Positions 33,078-42,343 of a stretch of 64,000 bases of DNA are shown piece after piece. Position numbers and translations under genes: made by a program. How positions within the stretch are numbered: the first letter of the stretch is position 1; the number at the start of each line of letters is the position of its first letter. This DNA comes from Streptomyces marispadix (GTDB lineage: Bacteria > Actinomycetota > Actinomycetes > Streptomycetales > Streptomycetaceae): NCBI RefSeq assembly GCF_022524345.1, contig NZ_JAKWJU010000002.1, positions 1,860,001-1,924,000 of the forward strand, in the 5' to 3' direction. A model generated the notes under the pieces. It searched no databases. It saw only the letters and a list, made by a program, of their open reading frames with translations, and had not been told where the DNA came from.

Positions 33078-35419
33078 TCACCCACCGTGCGTATGCGTGC
33101 GAGCCCTGGCTACTGCGCGAGACGGGCCTCAATCTGGAGGTGCTGCCCCAGAGCGAGTCCGTCTTCGCGCTCTCCAACGGGCATGTCGGCTGGCGCGGCA
33201 ACCTCGACGAGGGCGAACCGCACGGCCTGCCGGGCTCGTACCTCAACGGCGTGCACGAGCTGCACCCGCTGCCGTACGCCGAAGCGGGCTACGGGTACCC
33301 GGAGTCGGGGCAGACGGTCATCAACGTCACCAACGGCAAGGTCATCCGCCTCCTCGTCGACGACGAGCCCTTCGACGTCCGCTACGGGCGGCTGCGCTCG
33401 CACGAACGCGTACTGGACATGCGCAGCGGCCTGCTGCACCGCACCTGCGAGTGGACCTCGCCCGCGGGCAGCACGGTGCGGGTGCGCTCGACGCGGCTGG
33501 TCTCCTTCAGCCAACGCTCCATCGCCGCCGTCGCGTTCGAGGTGGAGCCGCTGGACGGCGAGGTCCGCGTCGTCATCCAGTCGGAGCTCGTCGCCAACGA
33601 GCAGCTTCCCCATCTCAAGGGCGACCCTCGTGCCGCCGCCGCGCTCGAATCGCCTCTCGACCCGGAGGAGAACCTCGCCGCGGGGAACCGGCTGCGCCTG
33701 GTGCACTGCACGCGCCGCAGCGGTCTGCGGGTCGCCGCCGCCGCCGACCACGAGGTCAAGGGCCCCGAGTCCACGAGGACTTCGAGCGAGAGCGGCGAGG
33801 ACGTCAGCCGCCTTACGGTCACCTCGGTGCTGCGGCCGGGTGCGCCGCTGCGGCTGGAGAAGACGGTCTCCTACGGCTGGTCGAGCGTGCGCTCACTGCC
33901 CGCCGTGCGCGACCAGGTCGACGCCGCGCTCGCCGGAGCGTGCAGCACCGGCTGGGACGGCCTCGTGGAGCAGCAGCGCTCCTACCTCGACGACTTCTGG
34001 GCACGCTCCGACGTGGAGGTGGACGGCGACACGGAGATCCAGCAGGCCGTGCGCTTCGGGCTGTTCCACGTACTCCAGGCAGGCGCACGCGCCGAGCAGC
34101 GGGCCATCCCGGCGAAGGGCCTCACCGGCTCCGGCTACGACGGGCACTCCTTCTGGGACACCGAGACGTTCGTGCTGGCGCTGCTGACCTACACCTCTCC
34201 GCAGTCGGTCGCCGAGGCGCTGCGCTGGCGCTACGACACCCTCCCGGCGGCACGTGAGCGGGCGAAGCAACTCGGGCTGCGCGGCGCCGCGTTCCCATGG
34301 CGGACGATCGACGGCTCGGAGTGTTCCGCGTACTGGCCCGCCGGCACTGCCGCCTTCCACGTCAACGCCGACATCGCCGACGCGGTGGTGCGCTACGTAT
34401 CGGCCACGGGCGACGACGAGTTCGAGCGGGATACGGGCGTGCCGATCCTCGTCGAGACCGCACGCCTGTGGCACTCGCTCGGCCACCACGACCACCTGGG
34501 CGCCTTCCACTTCGACGGGGTCACGGGCCCCGACGAGTACAGCGCCGTCGCCGACGACAACATCTATACGAACCTGATGGCGCGGGCGAACATGCGGGAG
34601 GCCGCCAACGCCGTGGACCGCCACCCCGACCAGGCCGCGGCCTTCGGCGTCGACGACGAGGAGACGGCCGCCTGGCGGGACGCGGCGGAGGCCGTGGCAC
34701 TCCCGTACAACGAGGACCTCCAAGTCCACGAGCAGTCCGCCGACTTCACCGGCCACCAGGTCTGGGACTTCGCGGGCATGGACCCCGCCCGCTATCCGCT
34801 GATGCTGCACTTCCCCTACTTCGAGCTGTACCGCAAGCAGGTCGTCAAGCAGGCCGATCTGGTGCTGGCGATGTGCAGGCACGGCGAGGAGTTCGACGAA
34901 GAGCAGAAGGCCCGTAACTTCGACTACTACGAGCAGCTCACGGTGCGCGACTCCTCCCTCTCCGCGTGCTGGCAGGCCGTGATGGCCGCCGAGGTCGGCC
35001 ATCTGCGCCTGGCGTACGACTACTTGGGCGAGACCGCGCTGATGGACCTGGCCGACCTGGAGAACAACACCCGGGACGGACTGCACATCGCCGCCCTCGC
35101 GGGCATCTGGACGGCTCTCGTCGTGGGCTTCGGCGGGATGCGGCACACCGACTGCACCCTGGAGTTCGCTCCGAAGCTGCCGGAGAAGCTGACGCGGCTC
35201 GCCTTCACCGTGCAGATGCTGGGGCGGCGGCTGCGGGTCGAGATGAGCGGGTCTACGGCCACGTACACGCTGATCGAGGGCTCGCCGCTGGAGATCTGCC
35301 ACTACGGGGAGCACTTCACGGTGCACAGCGGGGAGCCCCGCACGCGCAAGGTGCGCCGGGCGGCGCGGCGGCCCGAGCCGAAGCAGCCGCCGGGGCGGCG
35401 CCCGGCGAGCAGGCACTGA
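33074..35419 (+). CDS. GH65 disaccharide phosphorylase/hydrolase
   Basis: The 781-residue protein has the GH65 N-terminal beta-sandwich (NGHVGWRGNLDEG) and (alpha/alpha)6 domain (GYDGHSFWDTETF, FPWRT). The acid catalyst is E488 in VTGPDEYSAV. The phosphate-site segment KQVVKQADLV and the following region resemble phosphorylases more than hydrolases. Family members act on maltose, trehalose, kojibiose or nigerose with inversion, giving beta-glucose 1-phosphate. It is translationally coupled to the HAD mutase gene upstream. It has no signal peptide, so it is cytoplasmic. Substrate cannot be chosen from sequence alone. Confidence 0.92.
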   Translation: MITHRAYACEPWLLRETGLNLEVLPQSESVFALSNGHVGWRGNLDEGEPHGLPGSYLNGVHELHPLPYAEAGYGYPESGQTVINVTNGKVIRLLVDDEPFDVRYGRLRSHERVLDMRSGLLHRTCEWTSPAGSTVRVRSTRLVSFSQRSIAAVAFEVEPLDGEVRVVIQSELVANEQLPHLKGDPRAAAALESPLDPEENLAAGNRLRLVHCTRRSGLRVAAAADHEVKGPESTRTSSESGEDVSRLTVTSVLRPGAPLRLEKTVSYGWSSVRSLPAVRDQVDAALAGACSTGWDGLVEQQRSYLDDFWARSDVEVDGDTEIQQAVRFGLFHVLQAGARAEQRAIPAKGLTGSGYDGHSFWDTETFVLALLTYTSPQSVAEALRWRYDTLPAARERAKQLGLRGAAFPWRTIDGSECSAYWPAGTAAFHVNADIADAVVRYVSATGDDEFERDTGVPILVETARLWHSLGHHDHLGAFHFDGVTGPDEYSAVADDNIYTNLMARANMREAANAVDRHPDQAAAFGVDDEETAAWRDAAEAVALPYNEDLQVHEQSADFTGHQVWDFAGMDPARYPLMLHFPYFELYRKQVVKQADLVLAMCRHGEEFDEEQKARNFDYYEQLTVRDSSLSACWQAVMAAEVGHLRLAYDYLGETALMDLADLENNTRDGLHIAALAGIWTALVVGFGGMRHTDCTLEFAPKLPEKLTRLAFTVQMLGRRLRVEMSGSTATYTLIEGSPLEICHYGEHFTVHSGEPRTRKVRRAARRPEPKQPPGRRPASRH

Positions 35420-35423
35420 CGCG

Positions 35424-35540
35424 GCGCCGTGCAGGCGCCGTCGTGCGCAGCGCCGTGCAGGCGCCGTCGTGCGCAGCGCCGTGCAGGCGCCGTCGTGCGG
35501 GCCGTGCAGGTGCCATCGTGCGCGGTGCCGTCGTGCGCCA
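35424..35540. repeat. 26-bp tandem repeat array downstream of GH65
   Basis: The unit starts GCGCCGTGCAGGCGCCGTCG. Two exact copies (35424 and 35450) and a third near-exact copy (35476) are followed by two degenerate partial copies to about 35540. Each unit contains GGCGCC-type dyads, so the RNA could fold into a chain of hairpins. Confidence 0.85.
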
Positions 35541-35614
35541 CGCGACGGCCGGTCCCAAACGGCCCAAGTCGCCGCCCATGTCGTACAGATCGCCCGTGCC
35601 GCTGGAACGGGGCC

Positions 35615-35633
35615 GTAGGACGCTGTTTCCTAC
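35615..35633. promoter_or_regulatory. GTAGGA-N7-TCCTAC inverted repeat
   Basis: Perfect 6-bp arms flank a 7-bp spacer about 237 bp upstream of the lipoprotein protease, in the only AT-richer part of the gap. It could be an operator; no family is assigned. Confidence 0.35.
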
Positions 35634-35869
35634 ACGTGGGTAACAAACGTCTGCGGAACGGGCCCGTTTCGGGCAGCATGCGTACGCCCGCGGTGGCCGC
35701 CCCTTCACCGGCGCGCTCGCGCCGGTGCCTCACTCCAGGCACCAAGCGCCGGGCGCCGACGGCACGTTCACGGCACGTCTGCCTCACGGCACGTCGCGTG
35801 TCACGGACACAGCGCATGTCACGTCCACAAGGGGCCGCGCCACATCGACACCACTGAGGGAGACGAGCG

Positions 35870-36658
35870 ATGCGTATCGGACTCGGGAGATGGGCGGCGG
35901 CCGGCCTGCCGCTGACTCTGTTCGCGCTGACGGCATGCGGAGGCCCGGAAGGCGCCGACGCGAAGTCGCCCGCGGACGAGCGGAGGGTCTCCTCCATCGA
36001 CGAGTCCTCAAGGGACGTCTCGGGACGCGATTCGGACCGACTCCCCTCGCGGGACGGCGACTCACGCGGCTCGGGAGTCGTAGGGGAGTCGGCCGGACCG
36101 GGCGGTGAACAGGGCCCCGAGGACGGGCCCGTCGCCACGAAGTGGCCCGTCGACGACGTCAGCGGCGCCCTGCCGCGGACGGCGCCCGACACCGGCGACC
36201 GCGGAGGCCGCAGGGACCCCGTGCTGCTGACCTACGACGCGGGCGCGGCGGACGGCTACACCGGCGCGATACGAGCCGCTGCGCGGTCGTGGACGGACAG
36301 AGTGCCCGAGATCGAACTGCGCCCGGCACGCCAGGGCACCCAGGCCGACATCCGCTTCGTCGCCACCGACGGCTGGCCCGGTGCCGAGCCCCAGGGGTCC
36401 GTGCTGGGCAAGGGCACCGTCGTCATCGGCCGCAGGGCGCTCGCCGAGGGACACGACGGGATACGCGTCGTGTCCCATGAGCTGGGCCATCTGCTGGGTC
36501 TCAAGGACGACCAGCCCGGCCCCTGCTCCAGCGTGATGTCGGGCAAGTCACCGGGGGCGTCCTGCACCAATTCCGACCCGAACGCCGCCGAAGTGCGGGA
36601 GGTGCGGGGCAACTTCGGGGCGGGCTCGCGGACGGAGAGCGCGGGCGCGGTCGGCTGA
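35870..36658 (+). CDS. Snapalysin-like (M7) metalloprotease, predicted lipoprotein
   Basis: The 262-residue protein has the zinc motif HELGHLLGLKDD (H203 to H207 and the third-ligand Asp), followed by PGPCSSVMSG and a second cysteine in GASCTN, which is the M7 pattern with its disulfide. The signal peptide ends in a clear lipobox, LTACGG, near residue 23, and about 75 residues of Ser/Asp/Arg/Gly-rich spacer precede the catalytic domain. Known snapalysins are freely secreted small proteases; this one should stay anchored to the membrane. It is followed by a bidirectional terminator. Confidence 0.88.
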   Translation: MRIGLGRWAAAGLPLTLFALTACGGPEGADAKSPADERRVSSIDESSRDVSGRDSDRLPSRDGDSRGSGVVGESAGPGGEQGPEDGPVATKWPVDDVSGALPRTAPDTGDRGGRRDPVLLTYDAGAADGYTGAIRAAARSWTDRVPEIELRPARQGTQADIRFVATDGWPGAEPQGSVLGKGTVVIGRRALAEGHDGIRVVSHELGHLLGLKDDQPGPCSSVMSGKSPGASCTNSDPNAAEVREVRGNFGAGSRTESAGAVG

Positions 36659-36748
36659 GCGCGCGGCGGAGCCCGGCTGAGCGCCAGAGCGGAATCGCGC
36701 CTTGGGGCCGGGGCTTCGGCGATGAGGGGGGGCCGGTGAGACCGGGTC

Positions 36749-36797
36749 GCGCTGCCGGTGCCGCTCCCGGTGGGCGTGGGAGCGGCACCGGCAGCGC
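36749..36797. terminator. Bidirectional terminator between protease and GNAT genes
   Basis: A perfect 20-bp stem (36749-36768 with 36778-36797) closes on the loop GGTGGGCGT. It lies between two converging genes and should serve both. Confidence 0.88.
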
Positions 36798-36835
36798 CCA
36801 CCGGGCCGTCCGGGAGCACCGACTGCCGTACCCGG

Positions 36836-37477
36836 TCAGGGATTCCACACCATCGTCTGCTGGTGGACCCGTCCCCCGTCATGGCGGAGGCCGGGCACCA
36901 GCGGATTGCTGCCGTGCTTGGCGAATCCCATACGTTCGAAGAAGCGCACGGCCCGGGTGTTCTCGGCCAGGGTCAGCAGATGGCAGCCCGGTGAGGCGTT
37001 CTCCCTGAGCCGCCGGAACCATGCGTCCATCAGCCCGTCGGAGGCCCCCGTGCCGCGCGCCGCCGGCACCACGTTGATGTGCAGATGGGCGGGCCACCGG
37101 TCGTCGGTGAAGTCGGACGCCGTCGGCTCACCCCGCAGCGCGGCACGGCCCATGTCCAGCACACTGCGCGCGAGGAACGCCGCGGGCCGTGGCCGCAGCA
37201 CCAGCCGGTACTTCCTGATGGCCCGCGCGATGCGCTCGCTCTCGCGCGGGAACCGCGAATGGTCCAGGCACCCGGCGAGATATCCGACGGGAGCCCCGTC
37301 GACCTCGGCGACGAACAGCGACTCCGGCTCCAGATCCATATAGGCCTCCAGATAGATCGCCGCCTCCGACTCCTCGTGCCCCCACATCGAGGCCGTCGGC
37401 GCGCCCTCGCCTGCCTTGCGGAACAGCCTGCGCAGCTCGGCACGGTCGTCCTCCGCGAACGTACGGATCACCGTCAC
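36836..37477 (-). CDS. GNAT-family N-acetyltransferase
   Basis: The 213-residue protein has the acetyl-CoA fold: an N-terminal IRTFAEDDRAELRRLF helix, the strand FVAEVDGAPVGYLAG, then the coenzyme A pyrophosphate loop HINVVPAARGTGASDGLMDAW (Q/RxxGxG/A type) and the final AVRFFERMGFAKHG. Substrate is unknown. GTG at 37477 is taken as start because the frame upstream enters the heptamer repeat region; GGGAGGG lies 13 bp before it, somewhat far. It faces the lipoprotein protease across the terminator. Confidence 0.85.
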   Translation of the reverse strand: MTVIRTFAEDDRAELRRLFRKAGEGAPTASMWGHEESEAAIYLEAYMDLEPESLFVAEVDGAPVGYLAGCLDHSRFPRESERIARAIRKYRLVLRPRPAAFLARSVLDMGRAALRGEPTASDFTDDRWPAHLHINVVPAARGTGASDGLMDAWFRRLRENASPGCHLLTLAENTRAVRFFERMGFAKHGSNPLVPGLRHDGGRVHQQTMVWNP

Positions 37478-37883
37478 GACGGCACCACGTCCCTCCCGTC
37501 CGCTGCGTTGCGGCGCGCCATGGGCCCCGGCCCCGCCGCAATCCATCGGCCCTGGGCCGTAGCCCTTGGCCCTTGACGCTTGGGTCTTCGCCCTTGAGCG
37601 GTAGCCCTTTGCCCTTCGGCTCTTGGCTCTTGGCTCTTGGCCCTTGGCCCTTGGCCCTTGGCCAGCCTCCCACCTGCGCGGGGACGGGGAGGAGTGGCGC
37701 GCAGCCGCCGAAGGGCGTACGGTGACGGGCGAATTGGACGTACGCCCAAAGCAATCGCCCAAAGCAATCGACCAAGGTGTACGCCCAAGCCTGACATTCC
37801 AGCCGAGCATCCCTCCTGCTCGGCGTTCGAGCCGTCCCAGACCCGGCTGACCGCCGCGTAGGCACAGCACCAGTGGAGCGACC
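37478..37883. other. Repeat-rich gap between the GNAT and TetR genes
   Basis: This 406-bp divergent gap contains the CCCTTGG heptamer array (37549-37664) and two GCCCAAAGCAATC copies near 37746-37770. No gene is supported on either strand. It must hold the promoters of both flanking genes. Confidence 0.6.
37549..37664. repeat. CCCTTGG/CTCTTGG heptamer array
   Basis: At least 12 heptamers of the CCCTTGG, GCTCTTG or CCCTTGA type are recognisable. The best run is 37615-37664, where CTCTTGG appears three times and CCCTTGG four times in succession. The left part is degenerate, which suggests old expansion followed by decay with fresh expansion on the right. Confidence 0.85.
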
Positions 37884-38540
37884 ATGACCCCGACATCCGC
37901 GGAGCGCGGGCACGAGACCCGGCAGCGGCTACTCGACGCGGCGGCCGAGCTGATCGTCGAGGACGGCTGGGGCGCGGTGACCACGCGCCGGGTGGCGGAC
38001 CGGGCCGGGCTGCGGCCGGGGCTGGTGCACTACCACTTCTCCAGCGTCACCGACCTGCTGATCGAGGCAGCGCTTTCCGCCGCACAGCGGGAGATGGCGC
38101 GGGCCACCGAGGCGATGTCGCAGGCGGACGATCCCGGACGGGGCATGGAACAGGTACTGGGCATGGTCGCGGAGTACACCGCCTCTGACCCGACGACCGT
38201 GCTGTTCAGCGAGATGCTGCTGGCCTCTACACGGCTGGAGCGGCTGCGCGTCCGGCTGGCGGAGATGCTCGGCGAATGGCGTGCGGGAGTCGCCGAGTGG
38301 CTGCGGGCCGCCAACGCCGTGGACATCGCCGGGAGTTCAGCCGTCGCGGAGGGACGCGAGGAGGCCCGCGACGACGCCGAGGCAACGGCCCTGCTGCTCG
38401 GCGCTGCGATCGACGGGCTCGTACTGCACAGGCTCATCGACCCCTCGGTCGCACAGGTCTCCGTGGCAGGGGCGCTGTCACGCCTCGCCGGTGTCGCACC
38501 CGCCGCCGCGGAAGAGGCGCCCGACGGCACGGAGCCGTAG
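37884..38540 (+). CDS. TetR-family transcriptional regulator
   Basis: The 218-residue protein has the TetR HTH at about residues 13-58 (RQRLLDAAAELIVEDGWGAVTTRRVADRAGLRPGLVHYHF) and an all-helical ligand domain. It sits 72 bp upstream of an ABC ATPase-permease pair on the same strand, so it probably represses that exporter and itself in response to a compound the exporter removes. No clear operator was picked out in the upstream gap because of the repeats there. Confidence 0.93.
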   Translation: MTPTSAERGHETRQRLLDAAAELIVEDGWGAVTTRRVADRAGLRPGLVHYHFSSVTDLLIEAALSAAQREMARATEAMSQADDPGRGMEQVLGMVAEYTASDPTTVLFSEMLLASTRLERLRVRLAEMLGEWRAGVAEWLRAANAVDIAGSSAVAEGREEARDDAEATALLLGAAIDGLVLHRLIDPSVAQVSVAGALSRLAGVAPAAAEEAPDGTEP

Positions 38541-38612
38541 ACCGGCATGTGCGGCCGCCGTTCGGCGCCCGGTGCGACGACCCGGCCCGTCCGGCCGACA
38601 AGGGAGGAATCC

Positions 38613-39385
<773 letters not shown>

Positions 39386-39389
<4 letters not shown>

Positions 39390-41868
39390 GCGGCGTGAAC
39401 GGTGTCCTGCTCACGAAGACGCGGCGCGATCTGCGGCGCCGTTTCCCGCAGTTCGCCGCGGTCGGAACGACAGTGATGATCGGGGTCCTGCTCTTCGTCG
39501 CCGGTTACGACGCCTACCGCAATCTCGGTGCCAGCTACGAACACACCTACTCCCGCATGCACTTCGCCGATCTGACGGCCTCGGGGGGCGACGCCGCGAA
39601 CGTCGCCGCCGCGGCACGCTCCGCTCACGGCGTGGAGGAGGTCGCCACACGTACGCAGTCCCGGCTCCCCGTACGCATCGGGAGTACGGAAGTGCTGGGC
39701 CGGGTCACGGGATCACCCGCGGGCCGGCAGCCCGCCGTCGACAAGGTCGACGTCGTCTCCGGGCACCGTCCGCGCGGCAGCGACACATCAGGAGTGCTGG
39801 TCGAACGGCACACCGCCGAGACCTACCACCTCTCCCCCGGCGACACCGCGCGTGTCCACGACGGCTCGCAGTGGCGGAAGCTGACCGTGCGCGGGATCGC
39901 CGGCTCTCCCGAATATCTGTGGCCCGCGCTCTCCCGCCAGCAAGTCCTGAGCGATCCGCACGACTTCGTGGTGCTCTTCGCGCAGGAGGCGACGGTGCGG
40001 GACTTCGCCCGGCACGCCGAGAACGCCGGCCGAGGCTCGCGCGCCCCGAACGACTCGCGGACCTCGCCCGCCTCACAGACCTCATACACCTCGCAGATCC
40101 TCGTGCGGCTGAGCGACGCCGCCAGGGGCGACGAGGCGGTGACGGCCGCCGTCACCGACCGGCTGCGTGCCGCCGGTGCCACCGAGGTGCAGCCGAGATC
40201 GGAGCAGCCCTCGGACGCGGCGCTGAACGAGGACCTGAAGGGGTTCTCCCGGCTCTCGGTCGCCTTCCCGCTGCTGTTCCTCTCCGCGGCGGCCGTTACG
40301 GCGTATGTACTGATGACGCGGCTGGTGGTGTCCGAGCGCAGGATCATCGCGACCTTCCTCGCGGCGGGAGCCCCGCGCGGCACCGTGGCACGGCACTACC
40401 TCGGCCACGGCATGCTCGCGGGCACGGCCGGCGCCGCGCTGGGCGTGGCACTGGGCGCGGTGGCGACCACGGCGATGACCCACGCGTACACCGCCGAACT
40501 CGGCATCTCCTACACGCTCGTGGAGCGGCGCCCGGCGGTGATGCTGACGGGGCTGCTGTTCGGCCTCGTCGTGGGGCTGGTGGGCGGCGCCGCTCCGGCG
40601 TGGGCGACGACGCGCACGGACCCGGCCGAGTCCATGCGCGGCGACGGCGGCGCCCTGCACCCGCCGACCCGCTGGGGCAGGGCGCTGGCGCGGGCGCGGC
40701 GGGTTCCGCTGACGCTGCGGCTGGCGCTGCGGGAACTGGGACGCAGCCGACGGCGCACGCTTGCGACGATGCTGGGCGGTGTGCTGGCGCTGGTGCTCGT
40801 ACTGGCGTCGGCGGGGATGGCGACGAGCATGAAGTCGGCGATGGACACCCAGTTCGGGACGGTCCAGCGCGAGGACGCCACGGTCACCACGGCCGCCGCC
40901 GGTACGGAGAGGGAATCCGGGACGGAGGCGGACACGGGCAGGACGGACCGCGGAGCGAGTGCGTTGCGTGCCGTCGAAGGGGTGGCCGCCGCCGAACCGA
41001 CCACGACCGCGCAGGTCACGGCGACCGCCCACGGCCGGTCCTACAGCGCCCCGTTGACCGGGTACCGCCCGCGCACCGCCATGCACGGCTTCCGCACCCC
41101 CGGCGGTGCGGAGCGCGGGCTTCTCCCGCGGACGGCGCTGTCCTGGCCGGCAAGGCACTCGCCGCGAAGCTGCGCCTGTCCCCCGGCGACCGGTTCGCCG
41201 TGCGCACCACTGGCGGCGGACACAAGCGGGTGCGGCTGGCGGGCCTGGTCGACGAGCCGATGGGGACGGCGCTCTACGGCACGCAGGCCACCGTCGAGGC
41301 GGCGACCGGGCTCAGCACCAACGGCTACGCGCTGCGCTTCGCATCCGGGACGACGGCGGCCGGGCACGACCGGATACGTGAGGCCGTGACCTCGCTGGAC
41401 GGAGTCGTCGCCTACGCCGACTCGAAGGCCGTCAAGCGGCAGATCGACCGCTACATGGCGCTGTTCCGGGTGTTCGTCGGGGCGATGCTGCTGCTGGGCG
41501 GCGTACTGGCGCTGACCGTCGTCCACGTGACGATGACCGTCAACATCGCCGAACGCACCGGGGAGTTGGCCACGCTGCGCGCCTCGGGCGTGCCACTGCG
41601 CCGCATCGCCGGGCTGCTGGCCGCGGAGAACCTGACCGCCATGGCGCTCGCCCTGCCGTTCGGTCTCGTGGCGGGCTTCGCAGCCGCGCAGGCGTCGTTG
41701 GACTCCTTCTCCAGCGACATGCTCTCGATGCGGCTGGAGATCGGCTGGCCCGTCGTCGCGGGGGCCGTGGCCGCCGTGCTGGGGGCGTCGCTGCTCTCCC
41801 AGCTCCCGGCCGTACGGGCGGTGCGCCGCCTCGACGTCGCACGGGTCGTACGGGAACGGGCGGGCTGA
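39386..41868 (+). pseudogene. FtsX/MacB-type ABC permease, single frame disruption near 41125
   Basis: The gene reads in one frame from GTG at 39386 to about 41125 and in the next frame from there to TGA at 41868. Together the parts give one normal permease of about 827 residues: an N-terminal helix, an extracytoplasmic domain, three helices around residues 290-400, a second helix and domain, and three final helices (VFVGAMLLLGGVLALTVVHVT, LTAMALALPFGLVAGF). At the CCC run 41125-41127 one extra C would restore ...GLLPADGAVLAGKALAAKL, so a one-base loss is the likely cause. Base-calling error or true inactivation cannot be told apart here. If real, the first frame stops at 41389 and the exporter lacks its last three helices. 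Confidence 0.85.
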
Positions 41869-42052
41869 AGCGGTGACAGGAGAGAGGTGCGGGAGTGCTG
41901 CGGTGAACGCTGCGCCGAACGATCCGACGCGGGACGGGACTTCGGCGAGCGGCGGCCACCCGGCGCGGAAGCCGGGGCGGTCCGCGCCCCCGGCAGCAGC
42001 CAAGTGCCGGACCCCGGCAGGCGGACGCGATGACCGCGCGACGGCTGCGGAC

Positions 42053-42099
42053 GCACCGAGCCGATGCCCTCACCCCCGTCGAGGGCATCGGCTCGGTGC
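42053..42099. terminator. 19-bp stem terminator
   Basis: GCACCGAGCCGATGCCCTC (42053-42071) pairs perfectly with 42081-42099 around a 9-nt loop. It lies about 185 bp after the permease stop and 245 bp after the converging PucR stop. Confidence 0.85.
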
Positions 42100-42148
42100 C
42101 TTGGCGCCTTGCGGCGCACGCTTATCGTGACACGGTTGCCGCGGGCAC

Positions 42149-42171
42149 ACATTGCCAGAACCCGGCAATGT
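42149..42171. promoter_or_regulatory. ACATTGCC-N7-GGCAATGT inverted repeat
   Basis: Perfect 8-bp arms with a 7-bp spacer form a classic dimer-binding site. It has no gene start near it: it lies 173 bp beyond the 3' end of the PucR-type gene. It may be a remnant of a lost promoter or serve an unannotated transcript. Confidence 0.45.
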
Positions 42172-42343
42172 CCGTGGCCATTTGACGTCCTGAAACGACA
42201 GCGCGGCACGCCTGGCGCGGGCTCCGCACACGTCCACGCCCGGCGTGCGTGGAACACCTCACCACACGGGACTGACAACGCCGGGGCGGGCGGCGCGGCT
42301 CGCGGCGGCGCCCGGCCGGTCGACGGCGACGGCTTCGAAGCCT

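Larger units (their letters stand above)
35420..35869. other. Intergenic gap before the metalloprotease lipoprotein
   Basis: These 450 bp hold the 26-bp repeat array on the left, an AT-richer patch with an inverted repeat at 35615-35633 in the middle, and the protease ribosome site GAGGGAG on the right. No gene is supported. The LysR-type gene often found beside snapalysin is absent. Confidence 0.6.
41869..42343. other. Gap between the ABC permease and PucR genes
   Basis: The 475 bp hold a very strong terminator (42053-42099) and an ACATTGCC inverted repeat (42149-42171). No gene is supported, although the inverted repeat lies in a promoter-like, AT-richer patch. Confidence 0.6.

Noticed and set aside
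35424..35540. Possible CRISPR array
   Set aside because: Repeat units are directly joined without spacers and no cas gene is present.
41120..41130. Programmed -1 frameshift in the ABC permease
   Set aside because: No canonical X XXY YYZ slippery heptamer or downstream structure is evident, and the family is not known to use recoding.
41875..42130. Small plus-strand frame after the permease
   Set aside because: It is unlike protein-coding sequence and includes the 19-bp terminator stem.
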